Origin: Paenibacillus sp. V4I3
GTDB taxonomy: Bacteria; Bacillota; Bacilli; Paenibacillales; NBRC-103111
Reading direction: 5' to 3'
Length of the DNA: 64,000 nucleotides
NCBI RefSeq assembly: GCF_030817215.1
Contig: NZ_JAUSZA010000001.1
Span: forward strand, 4,314,501 to 4,378,500
This document shows, one piece after another, positions 53,975 through 62,345 of this stretch. A program made the position numbers and the translations under genes. The notes beneath the pieces were generated by a model. The model was given only the letters and a program-made list of their open reading frames with translations. It was not told where the DNA came from and made no database searches. Every line of letters begins with the position of its first letter. The first letter of the stretch is position 1.

Positions 53975-56602
53975 GTGGCCCAATATACGCCGATGATTCA
54001 GCAATACTTGGCCGTGAAGGCGCAAGTCCCGGATGCTTTTTTGTTTTTTCGTCTGGGTGATTTCTATGAAATGTTTTTTGATGATGCGATCAATGCTTCA
54101 CGAGAGTTGGAGATTACGTTAACAGGTAGAGAAGGCGGCGGCGACGAGAAAATCCCTATGTGCGGTGTCCCTCATCACGCGGCGGACAATTACATGTCTC
54201 GGTTAATCGAGAAAGGGTATAAAGTCGCCATATGCGAACAAGTTGAAGACCCCGCTGAAGCCAAAGGTGTCGTGCGGCGTGAGATTGTTCGTATCGTTAC
54301 GCCCGGGACCGTTATGGATAGCAAGCTGTTAGGCGAATCGAGCAACAATTACATCGTTTCCCTAGTGAGTCAGGAACACGGTTATGCCTTTACGGCATGT
54401 GATATTTCAACGGGGGAGTTATATACAACACAGCTTTCTAACTCATGGGAACTCGTCGTAGATGAACTCAATGTCTACAACCCTTCGGAGATCATTACGG
54501 ATAAGGACTTATTAACGACAATTCGGGAAACTGGCCTCACTTGGGGGCGCAGTACGGTGCTTACGGAATGGACGCAAGCGGATGAAAAGCTGCTGGATGA
54601 GCATTTTGCTGAGGATGCCGCACTGCTTGCTTTATCCGCTTTGAACCGTCAAGGTGTTGCCTTGCTGCTTGCTTATTTAAAAGAAACGCAAAAACGAGCA
54701 TTGACCCACGTGAAGCATATCAGAGTATATGAGTCCGATCAATTCATGACGATGGATCCTTTTACGCGTAGAAATCTTGAACTCGTAGAAACGGTACGTG
54801 AACGCGCGAAAAAAGGTTCTTTGCTTTGGCTGCTGGACAAAACAGTAACAGCGATGGGCGCTAGGATGCTGCGCCGATGGATCGAAAAGCCGCTCATGAG
54901 CGTATCACGCATCGAAGAGCGTCTGGAAGCTGTCAATCTACTCTACAATCAGCTCATTATCAGAGAAGATGTGAAACAAGCGTTGAAGGAAGTCTACGAT
55001 TTGGAGCGTTTAGTTGCACGTATTTCCTACGGGAATGCGAATGCTCGCGATATGATCGCTCTCAAGCACTCCTTGCAGCAGGTTCCGCTGCTTCAAGAAG
55101 TATGTGCAGCTTCCGGCTCCGAGACGCTTCGCAAACTCGTCGAAAATATGGATGCCTGTGAAGATGTTATGTCGTGGATTGCTAGCGCCATTGAGGACGA
55201 GCCTCCTGTATCCATTCGGGATGGCGGAATGATCCGCGAAGGCTACCAGCCATACCTGGATCAACTCCGGGAAGCAAGTAAGAACGGGAAGCAGTGGATC
55301 GCTGAGCTCGAGCGTCAGGAGCGGGAGGCGACGGGGATCAAGTCGCTCAAAATCGGCTACAACAAAGTGTTCGGTTACTTTATTGAGGTCACCAAAGCGA
55401 ACATGTCCGCGCTGCAGGAAGGCCGCTACGAACGCAAGCAGACGCTTGCGAATGCCGAGCGCTACGTAACGCCGGAGCTCAAAGAGAAAGAAGCGCTCAT
55501 TCTGGAAGCGCAGGATAAAATGGTTGATCTGGAGTATGAGCTGTTCACGGAGCTTCGCGACCGGATCTCTGAACATATCTCCAGATTACAGAAACTGGCG
55601 GAAGTGATCGCTACCGCCGACGTTTATCAGTCGCTGGCCACGGTCAGCGCGGCGCATCACTACCGCAAGCCGGAGATCGGCGAAGGCTTCGATCTCGAGA
55701 TTGAAGAAGGCCGCCACCCTGTGGTGGAGGCGGTCATTCAAGACGGCTCGTTCATCGCGAACGAAACGAGCCTGCTGCTAGATGAGGGCCGCATTCTGCT
55801 TATTACCGGACCGAACATGGCCGGTAAGAGTACATATATGCGGCAGGTCGCCGTGATCTGCCTGATGGCGCAGATCGGCTGTTTCGTACCTGCCAGATCT
55901 GCGCGCATTCCGGTCACCGACCGCATCTTCACGCGGATCGGCGCTGCCGATGATCTGATCGGCGGTCAGAGTACGTTCATGGTCGAGATGATGGACATCC
56001 AAGTGATGACCGAGAAGGCGACGAGCAAGAGCCTCGTCATCATCGATGAGCTTGGCCGCGGCACCTCGACCGGGGAAGGGATGGCGATTGCGCAGGCGGT
56101 CATCGAGTTCCTGCATGACCGTATCGGCTGCAAGACGCTCGTTTCGACGCATTTCCACGAGCTTGCGCATCTGGAAGAAAGCCTCGTGCATCTGCGCAAT
56201 CATTGCATGGCTGTGAAAGAGAGCGGCAGGCAGGTGACCTTCCTGCGCAAGCTCATTCCCGGGGCAGCGAGTACGAGTTACGGCATCTACTGTGCCGAAA
56301 TCGCTGGGCTGCCCGATGCTATCATTCAGCGCTCCTATGAGCTGCTGAATGGGTTTGAAGAGCGGGCGGCGGGCGCTGCGCAGATCGCCGCAACGACGGC
56401 TGCCGTCCAACCGGCGGCAGCTCCCGTACAGCAGCTGTCCCTCTTCGCGGAGGACAGCGCGGCAAACACGGCCGTCAAGAAGAAGCAGCCTGACGGCAAG
56501 TCTCAGCTGGTGCTTGATCAGCTGAAAGGGATAGATTTAATTAATATGACGCCTCTGCAGGCGCTCAATTTAGTATATGAATGGAAGCAAAAGCTGCAAT
56601 AG
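53975..56602 (+). CDS. mutS: DNA mismatch repair protein MutS
   Basis: An 875-residue mismatch-recognition ATPase. The mismatch-binding Phe-x-Glu loop is in FRLGDFYEMFFDDA. Walker A is GPNMAGKST (about residue 612), Walker B VIIDELGRGTSTGEG, and the helix-turn-helix dimer region with the LHFHELAHLE-type motif follows. The C-terminal tail holds LSLFAE, a clamp-binding-like motif, and ends LVYEWKQKLQ. The start is GTG 53975, eight bases after GGAGG and reading VAQYTPMIQQYL as in other MutS proteins; the frame extends upstream to 53906. It starts a mutS - S41 protease - mutL - methyltransferase - miaA - hfq gene string. Confidence 0.97.
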   Translation: MAQYTPMIQQYLAVKAQVPDAFLFFRLGDFYEMFFDDAINASRELEITLTGREGGGDEKIPMCGVPHHAADNYMSRLIEKGYKVAICEQVEDPAEAKGVVRREIVRIVTPGTVMDSKLLGESSNNYIVSLVSQEHGYAFTACDISTGELYTTQLSNSWELVVDELNVYNPSEIITDKDLLTTIRETGLTWGRSTVLTEWTQADEKLLDEHFAEDAALLALSALNRQGVALLLAYLKETQKRALTHVKHIRVYESDQFMTMDPFTRRNLELVETVRERAKKGSLLWLLDKTVTAMGARMLRRWIEKPLMSVSRIEERLEAVNLLYNQLIIREDVKQALKEVYDLERLVARISYGNANARDMIALKHSLQQVPLLQEVCAASGSETLRKLVENMDACEDVMSWIASAIEDEPPVSIRDGGMIREGYQPYLDQLREASKNGKQWIAELERQEREATGIKSLKIGYNKVFGYFIEVTKANMSALQEGRYERKQTLANAERYVTPELKEKEALILEAQDKMVDLEYELFTELRDRISEHISRLQKLAEVIATADVYQSLATVSAAHHYRKPEIGEGFDLEIEEGRHPVVEAVIQDGSFIANETSLLLDEGRILLITGPNMAGKSTYMRQVAVICLMAQIGCFVPARSARIPVTDRIFTRIGAADDLIGGQSTFMVEMMDIQVMTEKATSKSLVIIDELGRGTSTGEGMAIAQAVIEFLHDRIGCKTLVSTHFHELAHLEESLVHLRNHCMAVKESGRQVTFLRKLIPGAASTSYGIYCAEIAGLPDAIIQRSYELLNGFEERAAGAAQIAATTAAVQPAAAPVQQLSLFAEDSAANTAVKKKQPDGKSQLVLDQLKGIDLINMTPLQALNLVYEWKQKLQ

Positions 56603-56681
56603 CTTGTTTCGTACGTTCTTTGGTTTCGCAGCATTTTTGCAACATTACAGCCTAATCATATATATTCGAGGAGAGACGCAC

Positions 56682-58118
56682 ATGAAAGATCAACCAAGAA
56701 TGAAAACAATGAAGGTTACCCTAGCACTGGCGTCGGCTCTTATGACGGTTCTCCCCTTGAATGCGTTGGCACAAGAAGATTTACAAACACAGCAAGTCAG
56801 AGAAATCATTGGCAAGCTGCATGTGAGTGGTGTAACGGAAGAAGCGCTAGCTAATCAAAGCATTAAGCAAATGGTAGAAGGTCTGAAAGATCCATATACC
56901 GTCTTTTTCAGCCAAGAAGAGTACGGTCAGTTCTCCAGCTCCTTAGAAAATAATTATGTTGGCATGGGCGCTCGAATCGGAATTGATGACAAAGGCGTGT
57001 ATTTATCCGAGGTTTTTGCAGGTTCATCTGCTGAATCAGCCGGCTTGCAGCGTGATGACTATGTCCGTGCCGTGGATGGGGCTCCTGCTTCTACAACCTC
57101 TATTGATGATGTCAGAAACAAAATCGTTGGTGTAGCGGGGACGAAAGTTAAAGTTACCGTTCAACGCGGCGACAAAGAATTAACCGTCGAGATTACTCGT
57201 AAAGGGATCAATGTACCTGAAGTGTATAGCAAGAGCTTTACGAATGGTGTTGGTTACATTCAAATAACGGATTTTTCAAGCGATGCGGACGAGGATTTTG
57301 GTAAACAACTTACGGATCTGCAGGCAAAAGGTTTGAAATCTTTGATACTAGATGTTCGTAATAATCCAGGAGGTCTTGTGGATACGGCTCAGAACATTGC
57401 CAAGCATTTTGTCAAAGAAGGCGTTCTGATTCATACAAGAGACCGCAATGGTGTGGATGATCCGGTGTTGATCACGGGCGGAACGGAATTGTCTATTCCT
57501 GTTTACATTTTAGCCAATGAGTATAGCGCAAGCGCTTCGGAAGTGCTGTCAGGCGCTCTGCAGGACTACAATGTTGCCAAAGTGATCGGTATGCAAACGT
57601 ATGGCAAAGGAAGTGTACAACAGCTTTATCAATTGGATAAAGACAGTGCGCTGAAAGTGACGGTTGAAGAGTACTTAACGCCGAATAAGCGTAAAGTGAA
57701 CAAAGTTGGGATCACACCGGACATTAAGGTGGACGGGGCTTCTGCCCAACTGATTACCGCTCTACAGACAGTTGGGATCACAGACATTAACGTTGAGATT
57801 TCCAAGCACAGTGTGACTTATAATGGCGTGGAAATAGGAAGTGGATTCGGTAATTTCCGTGAAAACGGAAAATTATATGCATCAACGCGCGGCCTAGCGG
57901 CACTTGTTGGCGCTACGATTACATGGAACGAGGCGACACGCACAGTCGATATTTCCGATAATAAAGGAACGCATGCCATTCCTGTAGAGGCTGACAAGCT
58001 AATCATTGAAAATGGGACTAGCTACGTCAATGTTGATCTTTTCGATGATTATTTTCCACAGCTGCAAGTGAAGGATCAAGGGGAGAATGTTTCCATCCGT
58101 GCTGTAAAGGGGAACTAA
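56682..58118 (+). CDS. S41-family carboxyl-terminal processing protease with copper-amine-oxidase-like C-terminal domain
   Basis: A 478-residue exported serine protease. A signal peptide (TLALASALMTVLPLNALA) is followed by a PDZ domain (GVYLSEVFAGSSAESAGLQRDDYVRAVDG). The S41 core has the catalytic Ser in ANEYSASASEVLSGAL (about residues 280-287) and the Lys in TYGKGSVQQLYQLD (about 308). After the protease, ~95 residues (LYASTRGLAALVGATITWNEATRTVDI) resemble the copper-amine-oxidase-N-like domain common in Paenibacillus envelope proteins, probably a cell-wall-binding or regulatory part. ATG 56682 follows GAGGAGAG; the longer frame from 56577 lacks a ribosome site. Its place between mutS and mutL is not functionally obvious. 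Confidence 0.93.
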   Translation: MKDQPRMKTMKVTLALASALMTVLPLNALAQEDLQTQQVREIIGKLHVSGVTEEALANQSIKQMVEGLKDPYTVFFSQEEYGQFSSSLENNYVGMGARIGIDDKGVYLSEVFAGSSAESAGLQRDDYVRAVDGAPASTTSIDDVRNKIVGVAGTKVKVTVQRGDKELTVEITRKGINVPEVYSKSFTNGVGYIQITDFSSDADEDFGKQLTDLQAKGLKSLILDVRNNPGGLVDTAQNIAKHFVKEGVLIHTRDRNGVDDPVLITGGTELSIPVYILANEYSASASEVLSGALQDYNVAKVIGMQTYGKGSVQQLYQLDKDSALKVTVEEYLTPNKRKVNKVGITPDIKVDGASAQLITALQTVGITDINVEISKHSVTYNGVEIGSGFGNFRENGKLYASTRGLAALVGATITWNEATRTVDISDNKGTHAIPVEADKLIIENGTSYVNVDLFDDYFPQLQVKDQGENVSIRAVKGN

Positions 58119-58123
58119 GAATT

Positions 58124-60160
58124 ATGGGCAAAATCCAGCTCTTAAGCGAACATATTGCGAACCAAATCGCTGCAGGGGAAGTGGTTGAACGACCTTCTTC
58201 TGTGGTGAAAGAACTCGTCGAGAACTCGGTGGATGCCGGTAGTACTCGGATTGATGTGACGATTGAAGAGGGCGGTCTTCAGCTGATTAGGGTGTCCGAT
58301 AACGGCTCTGGAATGGCTTTGGAAGATTGCGAATTAGCTTTCCAGCGTCATGCGACGAGTAAAATCTCAACAAGTAAAGACTTATTCTCGATACGAACTT
58401 TAGGCTTCCGTGGCGAGGCTTTACCGAGCATAGCGTCCGTATCTAGGCTAGAGTGCGTCACTAGCTCTACGAACGATGGACTAGGGCGGAAAATTTCCAT
58501 TGAAGGCGGCACGATTCGCAGTGTCGAAGAAACGGCTGCTTCACGCGGAACAGAGGTGTCGGTGAGGGAATTATTTTATAACACACCGGCGCGGTTAAAA
58601 TATATGAAAACGATCCAGACCGAGCTTGGCCATATTTCTGATTATTTGTATAGATTAGCGCTGGCTCACCCTGGTATCGCCTTTTCGTTGAAACATAATA
58701 GCAATCTCCTGCTTCAAACGTTGGGCAACGGAGACTTGCTACAGGTCATCGCCGGCATTTACGGTACGGCAATTGGCAAGCAAATGCTTCCTATCCAAGT
58801 GGAAAGCTTGGATTATACGATCACGGGCTTCGTGGCGAAGCCCGAAATGACCCGCGCGAACCGTGGCGGCATCTCGACCATTGTGAATGGCCGTTACGTG
58901 CGCAACTTCGCGCTGAATCAAGCGCTGCTGCAGGGATATCACACCCTGCTGCCAATCAATCGCTACCCGGTGGCTGTTCTTCACATCGGGATGGATCCTG
59001 CCTTAGTGGATGTGAATGTGCATCCATCTAAGCTTGAGGTCCGCTTCAGTAAAGAAGCGGAGCTAACCGCGTTAATCGAAGCCGAAGTGAAGCGGCTATT
59101 TGGAAGGCAGGTGCTGATCCCGCAAGGGATGAAGCCTGCAGCGCCTAAGGGCGCATACGTACAGGAACAGCTGGACCTGACAAGAACGGTTGAGCCAGCA
59201 GCTGGCTCAAGCGCATCTACTCCGGCAGCTTCATCTGCGATACCTATACCGCTTCCTGATTCTACGATACAACGTGTATCCGTGGATTCAGAGAGCACGG
59301 TTTTGCCGCAAGTGAAGGAGGCTGGAACATCGTATCGACCAGAATCGGTGTCAATTTCCCGGCCACCAGCCGTAGAGCCGCAAAGAAGCTCGACAGCCCC
59401 TGCAACTTCTGGAACTTCGTATTCGAGCCGTCCATCATCGCCATCAAACAACAGCTACACATCTACTGCTGGAAGCAATCCCAGAAGTATGTCCATTCAA
59501 CAGCAGCGCCGGACGAACGAAGCGTTCATGGACCTACTGCCCTCCAAACAGGAAGGTGAGGCTCCCACGCTTCCCGCTTTTCCAAGATTGGACCCGATCG
59601 GTCAAATGCATGGCACTTATTTGGTCGCCCAAAACGAAGAAGGCCTGTTCCTGATTGATCAACATGCTGCGCATGAGCGAATTAATTATGAATATTATTA
59701 CGAGCGTTTTGGCAATCCTGCTGAGGCAAGCCAAGAATTACTCGTTCCTATTACTTTGGAGTTTACACCTTCAGAAGCAGGGATTATTGCTGAGAAGCTG
59801 TCTCTTTTTGAGCAGGCAGGCGTGTATATGGAGGCTTTTGGAGGGAATACGTTTCTCGTCCGTGCGCATCCACACTGGTTTCCTTCGGGAGAAGAGAAGG
59901 GAATCGTTGAAGACATGTGTGAGTGGGTCCTCAGTGAGAAAAAAGCTGTAGACATCGCCAAACTAAGAGAAAAGGCGGCTATTATGTGCTCTTGCAAAGC
60001 ATCGATCAAAGCGAATCAAGGACTAAGTGTTCTTGAGATGGAAACGCTGATCGACCGTCTATCAGGCTGCCGTAATCCCTACACATGCCCCCACGGACGG
60101 CCAATAGTCGTCAGTTTTACGACTTATGAACTGGAAAAAATGTTTAAGAGAGTGATGTAA
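58124..60160 (+). CDS. mutL: DNA mismatch repair protein MutL (endonuclease type)
   Basis: A 678-residue GHKL ATPase. N-terminal motifs are IAAGEVVERPSSVVKELVENSVDAG, DNGSGM and TLGFRGEALPSI. A Ser/Pro/Thr-rich linker (about 355-460) joins the C-terminal dimer domain. This carries the metal-dependent nuclease motif DQHAAHERINYE, plus CSCKASIKANQ and CPHGRP, as in MutL proteins of bacteria without MutH. The ATG follows AAGGGGAA, six bases after the protease stop. It is coupled with the neighbouring genes and works with MutS. Confidence 0.97.
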   Translation: MGKIQLLSEHIANQIAAGEVVERPSSVVKELVENSVDAGSTRIDVTIEEGGLQLIRVSDNGSGMALEDCELAFQRHATSKISTSKDLFSIRTLGFRGEALPSIASVSRLECVTSSTNDGLGRKISIEGGTIRSVEETAASRGTEVSVRELFYNTPARLKYMKTIQTELGHISDYLYRLALAHPGIAFSLKHNSNLLLQTLGNGDLLQVIAGIYGTAIGKQMLPIQVESLDYTITGFVAKPEMTRANRGGISTIVNGRYVRNFALNQALLQGYHTLLPINRYPVAVLHIGMDPALVDVNVHPSKLEVRFSKEAELTALIEAEVKRLFGRQVLIPQGMKPAAPKGAYVQEQLDLTRTVEPAAGSSASTPAASSAIPIPLPDSTIQRVSVDSESTVLPQVKEAGTSYRPESVSISRPPAVEPQRSSTAPATSGTSYSSRPSSPSNNSYTSTAGSNPRSMSIQQQRRTNEAFMDLLPSKQEGEAPTLPAFPRLDPIGQMHGTYLVAQNEEGLFLIDQHAAHERINYEYYYERFGNPAEASQELLVPITLEFTPSEAGIIAEKLSLFEQAGVYMEAFGGNTFLVRAHPHWFPSGEEKGIVEDMCEWVLSEKKAVDIAKLREKAAIMCSCKASIKANQGLSVLEMETLIDRLSGCRNPYTCPHGRPIVVSFTTYELEKMFKRVM

Positions 60161-60164
60161 ACCC

Positions 60165-60941
60165 GTGTTAGTGACAACTTCGTATAATCCGTCCAGTGGT
60201 TTATTGGACAAAGCAGCGCGATTGGCTGTTGTGTATGACGGCCGAGTCGTGCCCCGAAGAAAGTATTCTTTGGAACATCTTAGGAATAATTATAAAGATG
60301 ATTCCCTCCTGCTTGTGACCAGGGATGAGATCAGGTACTATGGAGATGACCAACCTGCGTATTTTTTTCATCCAAGTATGGCCCTCGTTCGTGTCAAACG
60401 TATGCAGCGAGGCGAGACCGATTTATTAATTGAGGCTTCCGGTACAGGAATTGGCGATCATATCGTGGATTGTACAGCAGGTTTAGCGTCGGACTCTATC
60501 GTGTTCTCCTTTGCTGTGGGCCCACAGGGAAGCGTCACGGCACTTGAAAGCGAAAAGATTCCAGCTATGCTGATTCAAGAAGGTTTAGCCGTTTATGAAT
60601 CGGAAATTCCCGAGCTTAACGAGGCTATGAGGCGTATCACGGTAAGAAAGACTCATCACCTCGCGTATTTGCAGCAATTGGCATCGCAAAGCGTAGATGT
60701 TGTCTATTTTGATCCGATGTTTCGCAGTCCGATTGAGGAATCTCAAGCGATCTCTCATCTTAGACGCAATGCGAATGATGAAGCTGTCACTATGGCATCT
60801 ATCGAAGAGGCTAAAAGAGTTGCACGCAAGAGCATTGTGCTCAAAGAAAACAGAGACAGTAAAGAGTTTGCCCGGCTCGGGTTCGAGCATATATTGCGAT
60901 CGACGACCAAAACAACGTATGGAGTGATTCGACTGTGTTAG
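60165..60941 (+). CDS. Class I SAM-dependent methyltransferase, YpiP / RsmJ-like
   Basis: A 258-residue protein with a Rossmann methyltransferase core: DHIVDCTAGLASDSIVFSF (SAM-binding loop), then VTALESEKIPAMLIQEGL and VDVVYFDPMFR, a DPPY-like catalytic motif. RsmJ of E. coli, of the same family, methylates 16S rRNA G1516; YpiP of Bacillus is the nearest named relative. The N-terminal ~85 residues form an added domain. The GTG at 60165 follows directly after mutL, and the end overlaps the miaA start, so it is translationally coupled to both. Confidence 0.88.
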   Translation: MLVTTSYNPSSGLLDKAARLAVVYDGRVVPRRKYSLEHLRNNYKDDSLLLVTRDEIRYYGDDQPAYFFHPSMALVRVKRMQRGETDLLIEASGTGIGDHIVDCTAGLASDSIVFSFAVGPQGSVTALESEKIPAMLIQEGLAVYESEIPELNEAMRRITVRKTHHLAYLQQLASQSVDVVYFDPMFRSPIEESQAISHLRRNANDEAVTMASIEEAKRVARKSIVLKENRDSKEFARLGFEHILRSTTKTTYGVIRLC

Positions 60942-61903
60942 CCCCATCAGCCAAGCCGAAATTACTCGTGCTACTAGGTCCCACGGCAGTTGGTAAGACC
61001 AAGTTAAGTTTAGAAGTCGCTCAGAAGTTTGGCTGTGAAATTATTTCCGGAGATTCCATGCAGGTGTATCAAGGTATGGATATTGGAACAGCCAAAGCGA
61101 GTGAAGCTGAGCAGAAGCTTGTTCCGCATCATTTGATTGATATTCATGATCCTTCCTATCCCTTTTCGGCAGCGGAGTTTCAAGAGCGTGTAAAGGCTCT
61201 GATTCTGGACATTCATTCGCGTGGGAAGCTTCCATTTATTGTTGGAGGTACAGGCCTTTATATTGAGTCTGTGTGTTACGACTATCAATTTACGGAAGTT
61301 AGTATGGATGAAGTGTTCCGCCAAGAGCAGGAAGCGTACGCCACTGAGCATGGGGACGAGGCGCTGCATCAGAAGCTGCGTGATATTGATCCTGAGAGCG
61401 CTAACCGACTTCATGCCAATGATCGTAGACGCGTAATACGAGCTCTTGAGATTTACTATATCTCAGGTGAAACGATGACATCCCATTTGGCGTCCCAGAA
61501 AAAAGAGTCTCCCTACGAACTATGTATCATTGGACTGACCATGGATCGGGCACAGCTGTACAAGCGTATTGAGGAACGTATCGACGCGATGATGCAGGAG
61601 GGGCTTATCGAGGAAGTTCAATCGATCCTAGCCGCAGGCTGTCCAAAGCAAGCGATTTCCATGCAAGCTCTCGGTTATAAAGAAATCGTCAGTTATCTGG
61701 AAGGCGAATTGAGTTTAGAGGAAGCGGTAACACTGCTCAAGCGTGATACGCGCCGATTTGCCAAGCGCCAATTGTCATGGTTTCGGCATATGAAAGACAT
61801 TCATTGGGTGGATGTGACGGAATCAGCAAATTTTTCTGCCCATTTCCAAATTATTAATGATATACTAGCAGGAAAGTTTGTACATAAAATTGAATATAAT
61901 TAA
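60935..61903 (+). CDS. miaA: tRNA dimethylallyltransferase MiaA
   Basis: A 322-residue enzyme that adds a dimethylallyl group to A37 of tRNAs reading UNN codons. Motifs: P-loop GPTAVGKTKLS (about 13-23), ISGDSMQVYQGMDIGTAK, HHLIDIHDPSYPFSAAEF, PFIVGGTGLYIESV, NRRRVIRALEI-type helix and AISMQALGYKEI followed by RRFAKRQLSWFR. The GTG at 60935 overlaps the methyltransferase stop and lies 10 bases after GGAG. hfq follows 64 bases downstream. Confidence 0.96.
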   Translation: MLAPSAKPKLLVLLGPTAVGKTKLSLEVAQKFGCEIISGDSMQVYQGMDIGTAKASEAEQKLVPHHLIDIHDPSYPFSAAEFQERVKALILDIHSRGKLPFIVGGTGLYIESVCYDYQFTEVSMDEVFRQEQEAYATEHGDEALHQKLRDIDPESANRLHANDRRRVIRALEIYYISGETMTSHLASQKKESPYELCIIGLTMDRAQLYKRIEERIDAMMQEGLIEEVQSILAAGCPKQAISMQALGYKEIVSYLEGELSLEEAVTLLKRDTRRFAKRQLSWFRHMKDIHWVDVTESANFSAHFQIINDILAGKFVHKIEYN

Positions 61904-61967
61904 CAAATACACCAATAGAAAATAGCGCCTTCTGGCGATAGTTTCATTCCATTAAGGGGGACCACTG

Positions 61968-62207
61968 ATGAACAGATCCATTAATATTCAGGACAATTTT
62001 CTTAATCAACTACGTAAAGAAAGCATTCCCGTTACCGTATATTTAACGAATGGGTTTCAAATCAGAGGACTAATTCGCGCTTTTGACAACTTCACGATCA
62101 TCATTGACAGTGAAGGCCGTCAACAAATGGTTTACAAGCATGCCATCTCTACCTTTACGCCGCAACGACCTGTTTCTTTAATGGCGGCTGCTGAAGCTTC
62201 GGAATAA
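61968..62207 (+). CDS. hfq: RNA chaperone Hfq
   Basis: A 79-residue Sm-like protein that forms hexamers and pairs small RNAs with mRNAs. Sm1 is [26 protein letters not shown] and Sm2 is [11 protein letters not shown], with the YKHAIST motif of the proximal RNA-binding face. The ATG follows AAGGGGG by seven bases. The miaA-hfq order is widely conserved. Confidence 0.97.
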   Translation: MNRSINIQDNFLNQLRKESIPVTVYLTNGFQIRGLIRAFDNFTIIIDSEGRQQMVYKHAISTFTPQRPVSLMAAAEASE

Positions 62208-62278
62208 TCCGTACTCGTATGTTTTGTTTTGCAACTTTTTTATGGACTGAATCGTCTAACCGAATAGATACTTATGGG

Positions 62279-62306
62279 AGCAACCTTGTTTAAGGTTGTT
62301 CTTTTG
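62279..62306 (+). terminator. Terminator after hfq
   Basis: A CAACCTT - GTTT - AAGGTTG hairpin followed by a T-rich run (TTCTTTT). Confidence 0.75.
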
Positions 62307-62345
62307 TTGGTTACTACAATAGAGAAATGAACAACGAGGGAGTCG

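Noticed and set aside
55010..56410. - strand frames inside mutS
   Set aside because: Shadows of mutS in a GC-rich region, with no domain resemblance.
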